A stretch of DNA of 64,000 nucleotides, from contig NZ_JAHVJA010000002.1 of assembly GCF_019801465.1 (NCBI RefSeq), positions 434,001 to 498,000 of the forward strand. The letters are read 5' to 3'. Source of the DNA: Leisingera daeponensis. GTDB taxonomy: Bacteria > Pseudomonadota > Alphaproteobacteria > Rhodobacterales > Rhodobacteraceae. Each line of letters opens with the position of its first letter. The stretch's first letter is position 1. A program made the translations under genes and the position numbers. The notes below the pieces were generated by a model. The model did no database searches and was not told the origin of the DNA. It saw nothing but the letters and a program-made list of their open reading frames with translations. This document shows, piece after piece, positions 1 through 9,142 of the stretch.

Positions 1-486
1 CTGGGTCGTGATTTGCTGCTCCTGAACGGTGTCCAGCAGGTCAATGAAGTCATTTCCCCCAATGAGAAAGAACGCAGCCGAATCCGCCGGGACACCGCCC
101 GCGGCATCCTCGGTGAAATCCGCGACCTGGGCTTCGAGGTCTATCAGGTCTTGCAGAATGCTGTCGCCCAAGGCAGTGGCCGTTGCCACCGCATAATTCA
201 CCACCTCAAACCCGCCGAGAGCGGCCGCATAGCTGGCATGGGTCAGCGCGTTGGTTATTGCGCCTTCCGGGCCGGCTTCGGAAAAACTGTCTATGATGGT
301 CTGCCGGGCGGCAACTTTGGCTTCGGCCCGCAGACGGTCCAGATCGCCTGACGATGGGAAGCCGCCGAAACTTGCGATCAGATCCAGCAGGATGAATGGT
401 TCAATGGCCGACGCCAGAAGATCAACAGCGTTGCCTTCGTCAGTCAGGCTGTCGCCGAAGTAATAGACCCGCGAAAATGGTGTCAT
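1..486 (-). CDS. GDSL-family lipase/esterase, N-terminal part (runs off left edge)
   Basis: The reverse strand is open from an ATG at 486 to the window edge (162 codons). Near the start the protein reads FGDSLTDEGN, the block-I nucleophile motif of GDSL/SGNH esterases, with the serine at about residue 13. IGGNDFIDLLD near residue 145 is the block-III Gly-x-Asn-Asp oxyanion motif. The C-terminal Asp-x-x-His block lies beyond the edge. No clear signal peptide is visible; homologues in this clade are often exported by type I systems through C-terminal repeats, which cannot be checked here. The substrate is unknown. It is separated by 167 bp from the next minus-strand gene, so it may be last in that transcription unit or independent. 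Confidence 0.85.
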   Translation of the reverse strand, partial: MTPFSRVYYFGDSLTDEGNAVDLLASAIEPFILLDLIASFGGFPSSGDLDRLRAEAKVAARQTIIDSFSEAGPEGAITNALTHASYAAALGGFEVVNYAVATATALGDSILQDLIDLEAQVADFTEDAAGGVPADSAAFFLIGGNDFIDLLDTVQEQQITTQ

Positions 487-653
487 CGGTCCCCCCTTCC
501 GAGTTCCGGCAGAGCAGAATCACAGTTGCTGGATCGAAAGAGAACAAGGCGCGGCACTTTCAACCCAGTGCCCTGCAGCATGTTTTTTGTGCGCGCCCCT
601 GCTGAATATGGAGCGCTCGGTCGGCAAGGCAAGCTTGCTCTCCGCGGCCGCTG

Positions 654-1646
654 CTAGCCCGAGGACTGGCTATACAAGTCGGGGTAGTCAACGCCGAGGC
701 GGCCCGCGTCAAAGCTGTCCAATTTCTTGCGCCAAACCCGGCCGGGCCACAGCAGTTCCGCTGTCAGGTCGCAGGGATGATACGCCGCCGTGTAAAGCGT
801 GCCGAACCCTTTGTCGAAAGCCAGCGAATAGAGCGGCGGCTTCAGGAACGACCCGGTGAATTTATCCTTGGTTTCCGGATGCAGGGTCAGGCGCTGCAGC
901 AAAAATCGCTCCCGCTCCACCGAGGCTGTCAGCCGGGCGTGGCTGGTCCATTCGACGCGTTCCTGATGGTTGGTGGCTACCGCCGCCCGGGTGATGACAG
1001 TGGGCCTGTCGGGCGCAAGGTAGGCGGTAAAGAAGTTCCGCCTGCGGTCCAGCACTGTCACGTTATAGCTCATATGGCAGGGCACACGGCGCAAAACGTC
1101 CTCCGCCTCATCCAGTGCGGTACAGGTCTGCAAGATGTATCGCAGGATCAGCGGCACGCCAAAGCCGTCCCCCATCGCGCGGCGCCCGCCGAAAGTGAGC
1201 GACACCGTGAGCCCAGCGTCGTTCATTCCGTCCAAGAGGCCGAACAGCCCGTCGGTGCTGCCCATCACCTGCCGTCCGCCCCAGCCGGACTTCAGGAACA
1301 CCGCGTCGAAGGCCGCGGGGTTGTAGTCATAGTTGCGCACCAGCAGCGGCTCCCTGCCTTGCCAGATGGCCTGGCTGCACCCTGCCAGATAGCGCGGCGG
1401 GCAGTAGAAGCTCAGGAAGCGCGCTTCCATATCGCCGCCGCCGGCCGCGGCGCACAACTGGTCGTAGATACCCAGTATCTCAGGCATATACGCATTGAGC
1501 GCCCGGCGGCACTCCGCATATGTCGGGCGGCCCGTCAGCCCCTCCCCCGCCCACCAGTTCAGGTAAGCGGTACGGTATTCATAGAAGAGCCCGGCCAGTT
1601 GCTGTCCCGGCTCCGCCTCCTCGACGGCGCGGAATGTCAGTTTCAT
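654..1646 (-). CDS. C45-family Ntn hydrolase / acyltransferase-like protein
   Basis: This 330-residue protein resembles the C45 peptidase family (isopenicillin-N acyltransferase-like, choloylglycine-hydrolase-related Ntn hydrolases). The likely nucleophile is Cys90 in YLAGCSQAIW, followed by the family RNYDYNP motif (Asp107), as in self-processing members where the chain is cut before the Cys. About 89 residues would precede the nucleophile. Family members cleave or transfer acyl groups at amide bonds; the substrate here is unknown. It is the last of four tightly spaced minus-strand genes (5 bp after the ATP-grasp gene), so it probably acts on an amide made or handled by that ligase and the decarboxylase upstream. 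That role is inference. Confidence 0.75.
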   Translation of the reverse strand: MKLTFRAVEEAEPGQQLAGLFYEYRTAYLNWWAGEGLTGRPTYAECRRALNAYMPEILGIYDQLCAAAGGGDMEARFLSFYCPPRYLAGCSQAIWQGREPLLVRNYDYNPAAFDAVFLKSGWGGRQVMGSTDGLFGLLDGMNDAGLTVSLTFGGRRAMGDGFGVPLILRYILQTCTALDEAEDVLRRVPCHMSYNVTVLDRRRNFFTAYLAPDRPTVITRAAVATNHQERVEWTSHARLTASVERERFLLQRLTLHPETKDKFTGSFLKPPLYSLAFDKGFGTLYTAAYHPCDLTAELLWPGRVWRKKLDSFDAGRLGVDYPDLYSQSSG

Positions 1647-1651
1647 GCAGC

Positions 1652-3103
1652 CTACATAATCTTGAACGCCGGATCCTCAAAGGCCTGCGCCGAAGGCAGC
1701 GGCCGCGCCGAATAAGCGTTCTTGATGCCGTCGATCCAGCGTTTCGATTTCTCTGTCAGCTGGAAGCCCTTGGTCATCGACCGGCCGCGGGTGACCAGGA
1801 TGCCCAGATCAGCGCCTTCGTAGCGGTAATCCCCAGCATTGGAAATGCGCAGGAAGAAGGCTTCATCCTCGCTTTCCACCGCACGGCGGTGGTAATCGAA
1901 GCGGTCAAAAACCACCTGGCCGTCCGGCAGCATCCTGTAGATGCCGGACTCCGGGGCTTTGGTCACGATGTCCACGGTGTCCTCCGTGTGCTTGATCACC
2001 ATCTGCGACCAAGAGTCGATCATGTCCGGATCCGCCCAGCGCGCGTTCAGTTCCTCCACATCCAGCTTGAATGGCTTCTTCGAGAACTCCAGCAAATGGA
2101 ACAGGAACAGCGGCGCATCGGCATGCGCAAAGGCAGCGTGGTTGGTCATCGAGGACGCCCCGGTGATCCGCGGGTTAAGTTCGCCCAGCCAGATATCGCC
2201 GGTTTTCTTGTCGATCAGGAAATCCAGCTCGAAGTAGCCGCTGTAACCTTCCTTGCGCAGCTGCTCGCCGAATTTGAAAGTCAGCTCGCGCGCCTTTTCA
2301 CGGGTCTTCGGCGGGAAAGCCGTCGAGAAAATCTCGTTGCCGCACCAGCCGCCGCGGTACGGGGTCAGTTCCTTGAAGCCCACAAGCTCTGTCATCAGCG
2401 GGCCGACAATAGTGCCCTCAGACGTGCAGCAGGCCTCAATCGCTGATCCCCGGCAGTCGATCCGCTTCATGATCTTTATTTCGCCCTGGCCGACAATCTC
2501 ATGCTCGTGCTTGCGGAAATCGGCCTCGCTTTTGATGAAGAAGGTGGTGTGGCCGGAATCCCCGAAGGCGCTTTGCAGCACAAGGTCGTCGCCCAGATCC
2601 GCCTTCTTGCAGATTTTCGTGAGATGGTCGTAGCTCTCGACCTTGGACAGCGTATTGGGCACTGACGGCACCCCCGCCTTGTTGCCGACGCGCACTGTCT
2701 CGATCTTGTTGTCCATCTTGGTGCGCAGCTTTGCCTTCGGGAACCAGACCTCGCCGCCGATCTCCTTGGCCAGCTTTTCGGTTTTTTCATCGAACATCAG
2801 GAACACGAATTTGGGCTTGCCGCCGCGCGCCTTTACGTAATCGATGACCTCCTTGTGCTGCAGCAGGTAGTTGTTGATATCCTCGATCGACTGGAATTCA
2901 TCATGCGGCAGCTCAGACGGCACCAGCACATTGGGATGGCGGCCGTCGAAACAGTCCATGTAGCAGATGTATTTGAAATTCTTCACCCATTCATCAAGCC
3001 CAAGAAGATTGAAGTTCGTCGCTGAGACAAAATAGATCGGGTCCGAGTTGGTGTGAAAATAGCGGCGGATCTCCGAAATGTTGTTCAGAACTTTCTTCGG
3101 CAT
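1652..3103 (-). CDS. ATP-grasp domain protein (biotin-carboxylase-like ligase)
   Basis: This 483-residue protein has an ATP-grasp fold at about residues 130-340. Visible landmarks are a Gly-rich loop GDSGHTT (181-187), YFELDF (290-295, metal-binding Glu292) and LGELNPRITG (306-315, Glu308/Asn310/Arg312). There is no biotin-carrier domain and no carboxylase partner nearby, so despite similarity to biotin carboxylases it is more likely a carboxylate-amine ligase that activates a carboxylate as an acyl phosphate. The start is supported by GGGAGA 6 nt upstream of ATG. It lies 38 bp downstream of the PLP decarboxylase and 5 bp before the C45 hydrolase, implying a shared pathway. The substrate cannot be read from sequence. 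Confidence 0.75.
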   Translation of the reverse strand: MPKKVLNNISEIRRYFHTNSDPIYFVSATNFNLLGLDEWVKNFKYICYMDCFDGRHPNVLVPSELPHDEFQSIEDINNYLLQHKEVIDYVKARGGKPKFVFLMFDEKTEKLAKEIGGEVWFPKAKLRTKMDNKIETVRVGNKAGVPSVPNTLSKVESYDHLTKICKKADLGDDLVLQSAFGDSGHTTFFIKSEADFRKHEHEIVGQGEIKIMKRIDCRGSAIEACCTSEGTIVGPLMTELVGFKELTPYRGGWCGNEIFSTAFPPKTREKARELTFKFGEQLRKEGYSGYFELDFLIDKKTGDIWLGELNPRITGASSMTNHAAFAHADAPLFLFHLLEFSKKPFKLDVEELNARWADPDMIDSWSQMVIKHTEDTVDIVTKAPESGIYRMLPDGQVVFDRFDYHRRAVESEDEAFFLRISNAGDYRYEGADLGILVTRGRSMTKGFQLTEKSKRWIDGIKNAYSARPLPSAQAFEDPAFKIM

Positions 3104-3141
3104 GTATCTTCTCCCTGTTGATTTTGCTGTCTTCCGGACTT

Positions 3142-5886
3142 CTATTTCTTGACGGATTTAAGGGCCTCCTTGGTGAAAACCCGCAGGCCCAGGTCAGCGC
3201 GGTATCCGTGGATCTCGCTGACATCCAGGGCCCGCATGAATGACAGGATTTCCGGGCTGATGACCTGCCCGGGCACCAGGATCGGGAAGCCTGGAGGATA
3301 GGGGATAATAAAGCTGGATGACACCAGCTCCTCTCCCGCTTCCAGGCGCTGCATCAGGCTGTCGTCAGTCGGAATGTAGTCGCAGTTGTCCTCGTTGTAG
3401 GCGAGGAAGAAGGCCGTGCGGATGTCGCCCTCGGGCGTGTCCTTGCCGTGCCGGAAGGCGTCGTGAAAGCGGCTGAAATCGGGCAAGGGCGGCACATGCT
3501 CCACCAGGGCCGACACCCGGTTTTCGAAGGAGCGGCGCTCCATTTTGGAGGCATCGTCCAGCAATTCGTCCAGATCGTTGGCGATCTCCACCATCACCTC
3601 GATCAGGTAGGCAACCGAAGACCGGGTGGTGCCGATATTGGTCATGAACAGCACGGTGTTGCGGGAGGTCTTGTTGATCTGGATCCCGTATTTGTCCATC
3701 AGGATCTTGGTCTTGAAGGTATCGCCGTCCCAGCCGGTGCCGCCCACCGCCAGGGTGACGCGGGTCGGGTCCAGCACGAATTCATCCTGGCCCCACATGT
3801 TCCAGGTGTCCGCCCAGCCATGATCGGGGTCATAATAGGCTTCAACCCCGCTTTCCCGGAAAGCTTCCGGGATCATGTCGCCGGCCGTCAGCACCCGGAA
3901 GTACTTGTTCAGCAGCGGATTGTCCGAAACGGCGCGGCGGATGGACATCGCGCTTTCAATCTGTTTCTGGACGAATTCGAACCCTTCCAGTTCCACTTGG
4001 CGCCGGCCCACATCCAAAGAGGCGATGATCTGGTAATTGGGGGAGGTAGAGGTATGCGTCATGTAAGCCTCATGAAAGGCCTGCTCGACCTCCCCCTTGA
4101 AGTCCTGATCGTTGACATGGATCATCGATCCCTGGCGCAGCGATGTCAGCGTTTTGTGGGTGGATTGCGTCGCATATGCCCGCACCCTCGCATCCGGCGG
4201 CGGCACCAGCCGGGTGTCCAGCCAAACCTCCTCATCCGCATCTTCCAGCGCCTTCTGCTGCGCCTCCCAGGCCTCTACGGTTTCCTTGGTGCGCAGCGTC
4301 TCCCTCAGGGTGTTGGCAACCCCCATTGCGGTGCGCTGGCGGTAGGTGGGATCAAACCGTGCAAACCCGAACCAGGCCTCGTCCCACAAGAAGATCAGGT
4401 CCTTCTTGATCGCCAGGCACTCCTCCATCACCCGGCGCACATTGTAGACGATGCCGTCAAAGGTGCAGTTGGTCAGCAGAACCATCCGCACCCGGTCCAG
4501 CTTGCCCGCGGCCTTCAGGCGCAACAGGGTGTGCTTGATTTCCCTGAGCGGCACCGCGCCGTACATCGAATGCTCATGCAGCGGATAGCTGTCCATGTAG
4601 GCAACGCTGGCACCCGCCAGCACCATCCCGTAATGATGCGACTTGTGGCAGTCGCGGTCTACCAGAACGATGTCGCCGGGCCGGACCACCGACTGCACCA
4701 CGATCTTGTTGCAGGTCGAGGTCCCGTTGGTGGCAAAGAACGTGTGCTTGGCCCCGAAGGCCCGCGCCGCCATATCCTGGGCTTCCTTGATCGGTCCGCG
4801 CGGCTCCAGCAGGCTGTCCAGGCCGCCAGAGGTGGCGGAGGTTTCCGCAAGGAAAATATTGGAGCCGTAAAACGCCCCCATGTCCTGGATCCAGTGCGAG
4901 CGGCTGATCGATTTGCCGCGGCTGATCGGCATCGCGTGGAACACGCCCGTAGGCTGTTTTGAATACTCCTTGAGCGCGGTGAAGAACGGCGACCGGTAAC
5001 GGCGGTCCACCCCGCGCAGGATATTCAGGTGCAGCTCCTGGAAATCCTCCTGATTGTAGAACACGCGGCGGCAGCGGCCCAGGTCCAGCCCGGCGATGTC
5101 CTCGGCGGACCGGTCGGTGACCAGATAAGCGTCCAGCTCGGGCCGGATCTTCTCGATCAGGCGGCAGGCTTCGGGTCCGTATTCATGCGGCTCGATGGCA
5201 TCAACCTCTTCCTCTTCACTGACGCGGGTCAGATACTGGCTGAGGATCGGCAGCTCGATGCGGGACTTCAGCGACAGGCCCGGCCGCACCACCACGGCCT
5301 GCACATTGTAGTTGAAGAGAATGCCGATCAGCGCATCCTCCAACGACGGCACGATGACCGGCTCATAGATGAACGGGTCTTCCACGCGGCGCATCCGCAA
5401 CAGGTTCTGCCGCAGGAAGCGCTCTTGCGATTCCGACACGTCATCGACGATCAGAACCTCGAAGTAGGGCCGCCCCAGCGCCCGGGCTTCGGGCGCAAGC
5501 GAGGCTTCGTCCTCATAATCCTCGTTATCAATCTCTTCCGAGGTCAGCGGGATGGAGCGGCGCCTGTAGGCCCCGGAGGTCAGCGCCCGGGCAATGCGGC
5601 GGACCGTCACCGACAGATCGTCGGTATTGCCGTTCTGCAAAAGCCTGCGCAGGTGCTCGAAGGCATGGATCCCCGGAAAGGCCCAGTATCTTTCGACTGG
5701 TGCCAGAACCTCCAGAAGATGTTCGGCGGTGGCCATCAGCTTCTGGCTTTGGCGCCCCTCCCGGCTCTGCCGTGCGAGGCCTTCTGCGGCCTCGCGCAAC
5801 GCGCTCCACCTGTCGGCGCGAAGCTGCGTTGCGCTGTAGTAATCCCGGATCGACGGCAACTTCTTCTTCCGCGAGTGCAAGTTCAA
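3142..5886 (-). CDS. Orn/Lys/Arg-type PLP amino acid decarboxylase
   Basis: This 914-residue protein matches the large bacterial inducible Orn/Lys/Arg decarboxylases (fold type I). An N-terminal wing/response-regulator-like domain spans about 140-260 (VLIVDDV at 144-150). The PLP domain follows, with DRDCHKSHH (410-418), WDEAWFGF (501-508, Asp502) and STHKTLTSLRQGSMI, whose Lys578 should form the Schiff base. A C-terminal domain completes it. The gap between Asp502 and Lys578 (76 residues) is about twice that of E. coli LdcI. The start is TTG, chosen because GGAGG lies 6 nt upstream. The product should be putrescine, cadaverine or agmatine; which one is not decidable. It is second in the operon, after the nitrilase homologue, and close to a polyamine importer. 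Confidence 0.88.
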   Translation of the reverse strand: MNLHSRKKKLPSIRDYYSATQLRADRWSALREAAEGLARQSREGRQSQKLMATAEHLLEVLAPVERYWAFPGIHAFEHLRRLLQNGNTDDLSVTVRRIARALTSGAYRRRSIPLTSEEIDNEDYEDEASLAPEARALGRPYFEVLIVDDVSESQERFLRQNLLRMRRVEDPFIYEPVIVPSLEDALIGILFNYNVQAVVVRPGLSLKSRIELPILSQYLTRVSEEEEVDAIEPHEYGPEACRLIEKIRPELDAYLVTDRSAEDIAGLDLGRCRRVFYNQEDFQELHLNILRGVDRRYRSPFFTALKEYSKQPTGVFHAMPISRGKSISRSHWIQDMGAFYGSNIFLAETSATSGGLDSLLEPRGPIKEAQDMAARAFGAKHTFFATNGTSTCNKIVVQSVVRPGDIVLVDRDCHKSHHYGMVLAGASVAYMDSYPLHEHSMYGAVPLREIKHTLLRLKAAGKLDRVRMVLLTNCTFDGIVYNVRRVMEECLAIKKDLIFLWDEAWFGFARFDPTYRQRTAMGVANTLRETLRTKETVEAWEAQQKALEDADEEVWLDTRLVPPPDARVRAYATQSTHKTLTSLRQGSMIHVNDQDFKGEVEQAFHEAYMTHTSTSPNYQIIASLDVGRRQVELEGFEFVQKQIESAMSIRRAVSDNPLLNKYFRVLTAGDMIPEAFRESGVEAYYDPDHGWADTWNMWGQDEFVLDPTRVTLAVGGTGWDGDTFKTKILMDKYGIQINKTSRNTVLFMTNIGTTRSSVAYLIEVMVEIANDLDELLDDASKMERRSFENRVSALVEHVPPLPDFSRFHDAFRHGKDTPEGDIRTAFFLAYNEDNCDYIPTDDSLMQRLEAGEELVSSSFIIPYPPGFPILVPGQVISPEILSFMRALDVSEIHGYRADLGLRVFTKEALKSVKK

Positions 5887-5936
5887 AACCTGCCTCCTTT
5901 CTGTCGCGTCAGGACCGGTGCCGCCGTCCAGTCCGG

Positions 5937-6905
5937 TTAATCTGACCCCGTTTTCCCTTCATAAACGGAGAAATGGTGCGGCGAATGGAACGTCTGTTCT
6001 AAATTCTGCAGCGAGCTTCTGGGATCAGCGGTTTGCAAACCGCGCAGGGACCCTTGTGCCGGCGTTTCCAGCGGGCCCAGGGTCCTGAGGTAAGCGTCCG
6101 CACCGCTGCTGCGGTCGTAAACGGTGAACTCGGCCTCGCGGTCGCGGAAGCTTTTCAGCACCTGGCCCAGCCCTTTCAGGCCGGTTTCACGCTGCCGCCG
6201 GACCTGATCCAGGTCGATCTCGATCGGGAACATGTCCTCTTGGCCCGCGGACTGGTGCAGCACGGTGGCTGAAGGGTCCACGACAAGCGACCGGCCGACA
6301 CCGCCGGCACCCAGGCCGTTGACGTCAAAGACAAAGCACTGGAACTGCGCCGCCGTTGCCCGGGCAATCGCTATCTCGGCATCACGGTCGGTGGTGCCGG
6401 TCAGCACCGGATGCAGCAAAACCTCGACCCCCTGGCTGGTCAGCTGGCGGGTGGTTTCTGGGAACCAGATATCATAGCAGATCGACAGGCCGAAACGGCC
6501 GACCCCCGGCACGTCGAACACGCAGAACTCGGTGCCTGCCGAAATTCCGGCTTCATACGGGCGGAACGGGAACATCTTGGAATACTTAGCGGCAATCTCG
6601 CCCTGCGGGTTGATCACTACGGAAGTGTTCAGGATCCGGCCATCCTCTGTCTTTTCAAACATTGAGCCGGGGATCAGCCATATTCCAAACCTGCGGGCGT
6701 CTTCCTGGAACTGTTGGATGACATCATTGGGAAACGGCTGCGCAAACCGGTCGAGCGGCCCGTAGGGCGCCAACTCTGAAAACAGAACCATTTGCGTCCA
6801 GGGGAAACGGGCCATCAGGATTTCAATCCGGTGGCGCATCGCCTCAACATTCGAGTGCAATGCGCCGACGTGCATTTGAACACCAGCAATAGCAAAAGGT
6901 GTCAT
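5937..6905 (-). CDS. Nitrilase-superfamily carbon-nitrogen hydrolase
   Basis: This 322-residue protein has the Glu-Lys-Cys triad of the nitrilase superfamily: Glu44 (FSELAPYGP), Lys110 (AAKYSKMFPF) and Cys143 (GLSICYDIWFPE). Members hydrolyse amides, nitriles or carbamoyl groups. Next to an arginine/ornithine-type decarboxylase, an AguB-like role (N-carbamoylputrescine hydrolysis) is an obvious thought. However, no agmatine deiminase gene is present here, and the 50-residue C-terminal extension is unusual. It appears to open the minus-strand unit nitrilase-decarboxylase-ATP-grasp-C45, with 50 bp to the decarboxylase. The preceding importer operon ends at a terminator (7207-7239), so the unit probably has its own promoter in the interval before its start. 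Confidence 0.83.
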   Translation of the reverse strand: MTPFAIAGVQMHVGALHSNVEAMRHRIEILMARFPWTQMVLFSELAPYGPLDRFAQPFPNDVIQQFQEDARRFGIWLIPGSMFEKTEDGRILNTSVVINPQGEIAAKYSKMFPFRPYEAGISAGTEFCVFDVPGVGRFGLSICYDIWFPETTRQLTSQGVEVLLHPVLTGTTDRDAEIAIARATAAQFQCFVFDVNGLGAGGVGRSLVVDPSATVLHQSAGQEDMFPIEIDLDQVRRQRETGLKGLGQVLKSFRDREAEFTVYDRSSGADAYLRTLGPLETPAQGSLRGLQTADPRSSLQNLEQTFHSPHHFSVYEGKTGSD

Positions 6906-7206
6906 AGGGCGGGGAACTCCAGCTTTCTTTGTTAAAGATAGTTTATGACCGGTTCGAAACCTTGGCTAGAGCGGATTATCGCCCCGCGATTCCCGTTAGC
7001 CCCGCCCGTGTTCAGAGGGTCCTGGCCCGGCGGTGCGGCCTGTCAGAAGGAACCGGCTGCTCCTGATGAAGGCGCATTCTTTCGCTCACTGCAGGCCGCA
7101 TCGTCAAGTTGTGCGCCGCTCCTGCACGGTTGCTGTTTGGCTGCACCGGAGGGCACGTCTTCCCGGAAAACTGCCGGCGGGAGTAAGAAACGCCAGCTTG
7201 TCTCAA

Positions 7207-7239
7207 CAACAAAAACCCCGGGCAAAGGATGCCCGAGGC
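7207..7239 (-). terminator. Rho-independent terminator after the polyamine importer operon
   Basis: On the minus strand a CCTCGGGCA / TTGCCCGGGG hairpin is followed by TTTTTGTTG, about 30 nt downstream of the solute-binding protein gene. It separates the importer from the nitrilase-decarboxylase unit. Apart from this hairpin I see no gene in 6906-7271. Confidence 0.85.
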
Positions 7240-7271
7240 CGATTGCCCTGCCGGGCGTTCAAGGGAGGTTC

Positions 7272-8309
7272 CTACTTCTTGAGGTTGGTCCAGATCTGAT
7301 CATAGACCGCCTGGGTTTCCTGGTCGCAGACCTTGATGAATACGCCGTCGCCCGCATTGGCATGAGGGTTCTTTTCCGGTTGAGCGGCAAGAGCGGGATC
7401 CAGGTATTCCGCAACCCCGGTCACACCGGCGTTGTACTGCGCATAGTTCGTGACCGCGGCAATGTTTTCCGGCTCCAGAAGGAAATCCATGAATTTCAGC
7501 GCATTATCCCTGTTGGGCGCGTCCTTCAGCAGAACCACATTGTCCATCCAGGCAACGTACCCCTGGGTCGGATAGGCATATTCCACATTGGCGCCTTCCT
7601 CGCGGGCCTTGGCGGCAAAACCGTCATAGATCTGCCCCACCGCCGCATCGCCCGACACCAGCACCTCTTTGGCGGTGTCGGAGTTGAAGGAGGCCCAGTG
7701 CTGCTTCGCCTCCTGCAGCATCGCGTTCAGCGCCTTCAGCTGCTCGCGGTCGGTGGAGCACTGCGGAATGCCCATGTGCAGAGAGGCCATCGCCATCACT
7801 TCACCCTGGCTGTCGAGCATGTTGATTTTGCCAGAGAGTTCCGCCGGTGGTTCAAACAGTATGCCGGTGGTCTGGATGTCGCCGCTGTAGGCGTCGCGGT
7901 TCACGGCAAAGGAGGTTGAGCCCCACTGATAGGGGATCGAAGACGCCCGGCCCGGGTCGAAGCTGGGGTCGGACCATTCCGGCGCGATGTTGCCTTTGTT
8001 TGCCAGTTCCCCGTCGGCAATGGTGTCCAGAAGGCCCTCCCCCGCCATGATGCTGACCATATAATCGCCCGGCACTGCCAGGTCATAGGTGCCCATGCCG
8101 CCTGCCTTCAGCGTGGCCAGCATGGACTCGTTGGAATCGTAGGTGTCCATCGTCACCTCGATGCCGGTTTCGGCGGTGAACGTATCCAGCACCTCCTGCG
8201 GCATATATTCGAACCAATGGTACAGGACCAGCTTGCCCTCGGCGGCGGCGGCATTGGAAGCGACACTCAAAGCAAGTGCGGCGGCGCTGGATTTCAGCAG
8301 GTTATTCAT
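7272..8309 (-). CDS. potF: Polyamine ABC transporter substrate-binding protein (PotD/PotF-like)
   Basis: This is a periplasmic solute-binding protein of about 345 residues. The start is placed at an internal ATG because GGAGG sits 8 nt upstream; the upstream in-frame ATG at 8333 lacks a site. A signal peptide with an Ala-rich core ends near ASNAAAAEG, and the mature protein begins with KLVLYHWFEYMP, typical of PotD/PotF. It should capture putrescine, spermidine or a related polyamine for the two permeases and ATPase encoded just upstream. It is last in the importer operon, just before a terminator, which is unusual only in that many pot operons place the ATPase first, as here. The exact ligand is not readable from the sequence. 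Confidence 0.9.
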   Translation of the reverse strand: MNNLLKSSAAALALSVASNAAAAEGKLVLYHWFEYMPQEVLDTFTAETGIEVTMDTYDSNESMLATLKAGGMGTYDLAVPGDYMVSIMAGEGLLDTIADGELANKGNIAPEWSDPSFDPGRASSIPYQWGSTSFAVNRDAYSGDIQTTGILFEPPAELSGKINMLDSQGEVMAMASLHMGIPQCSTDREQLKALNAMLQEAKQHWASFNSDTAKEVLVSGDAAVGQIYDGFAAKAREEGANVEYAYPTQGYVAWMDNVVLLKDAPNRDNALKFMDFLLEPENIAAVTNYAQYNAGVTGVAEYLDPALAAQPEKNPHANAGDGVFIKVCDQETQAVYDQIWTNLKK

Positions 8310-8329
8310 GTGTTTCCCTCCAAGTTTGA

Positions 8330-9139
8330 TCATTTTGTGCTGTCGGATTTGCTGACAAAGTAGCTGATGGTGACCATCACGATCGACACGCTCAGCAGCA
8401 TGGTGGATATCGCCATGATGTTGGGTTTGATGCCCTGCTTGACCGATCCAAAGATTGCGGTGGGCAGGGTCTCGACGCCTGCGCCCTTGACGAAATTGGT
8501 GATGATGAAGTCATCGAGCGACACGATGAAGGCCAACAGGAAGCCTGAGATGATTCCCGGTGCCATCAGCGGCATCAGGATCCGGGTGAAGGCCTGCCGC
8601 CGGGTGGCGTAAAGGTCCATCGCCGCCTGTTCAAAGCTGTCCTCGATCCCCTGCATCCGGGCCGAAATCGGCAGGTAGGCAAAAGGGATGCAGAAGGCGA
8701 TATGTGCGACCAGGATGGTCAGGTAGCCGCGGGTGAAGCCGATGGCGTTGAAGAAAATCAGCGTCGCCACCGCGGTCACGATCTCCGGCACCATAAGCGG
8801 CAGGCTGATCAAGCCGAAGGAGACGGTGCGCAGGCGGAACTGGCCGCCGCGCACCATGGCGGTGGCTGCCAGCGTGGCAATCATCGTGCTGGCGGTGGCG
8901 GCCATGATGGCGATGGTGAAGCTGTTGAAAGCCGCAGTCTTGAACTTGGCGCTTTCCGGTCCGGTGAAGACATCGGCGTACCAGCGCAAGCTCAGCCCCT
9001 CCCAGTTTGTGATCGATTGGGAGGCGTTGAAGCTGTAGATGGTGACGATCACCAGAGGGGCATAGAGCACCACTAGGCAGAACAGGGTGATCGTGCGGAA
9101 GCCCTTGTAGGTTTTGATGTTTTCGTTCACGTGCGCCAT
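8330..9139 (-). CDS. potI: Polyamine ABC transporter permease (PotC/PotI-like)
   Basis: This 269-residue inner-membrane protein has about six hydrophobic segments. Its EAA-type loop ([20 protein letters not shown], about 170-190) contacts the ATPase. The fold and length match PotC/PotI, the second permease of spermidine/putrescine importers. It begins 3 bp after the first permease ends and stops 20 bp before the binding-protein start, so translation is probably coupled along the operon. The substrate is inferred from the whole operon, not from this subunit. Confidence 0.92.
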   Translation of the reverse strand: MAHVNENIKTYKGFRTITLFCLVVLYAPLVIVTIYSFNASQSITNWEGLSLRWYADVFTGPESAKFKTAAFNSFTIAIMAATASTMIATLAATAMVRGGQFRLRTVSFGLISLPLMVPEIVTAVATLIFFNAIGFTRGYLTILVAHIAFCIPFAYLPISARMQGIEDSFEQAAMDLYATRRQAFTRILMPLMAPGIISGFLLAFIVSLDDFIITNFVKGAGVETLPTAIFGSVKQGIKPNIMAISTMLLSVSIVMVTISYFVSKSDSTK

Positions 9140-9142
9140 GGC

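Noticed and set aside
3448-4962. 504-codon plus-strand frame opposite the decarboxylase
   Set aside because: Antisense shadow of a gene with clear catalytic motifs; no ribosome site or recognisable domain.
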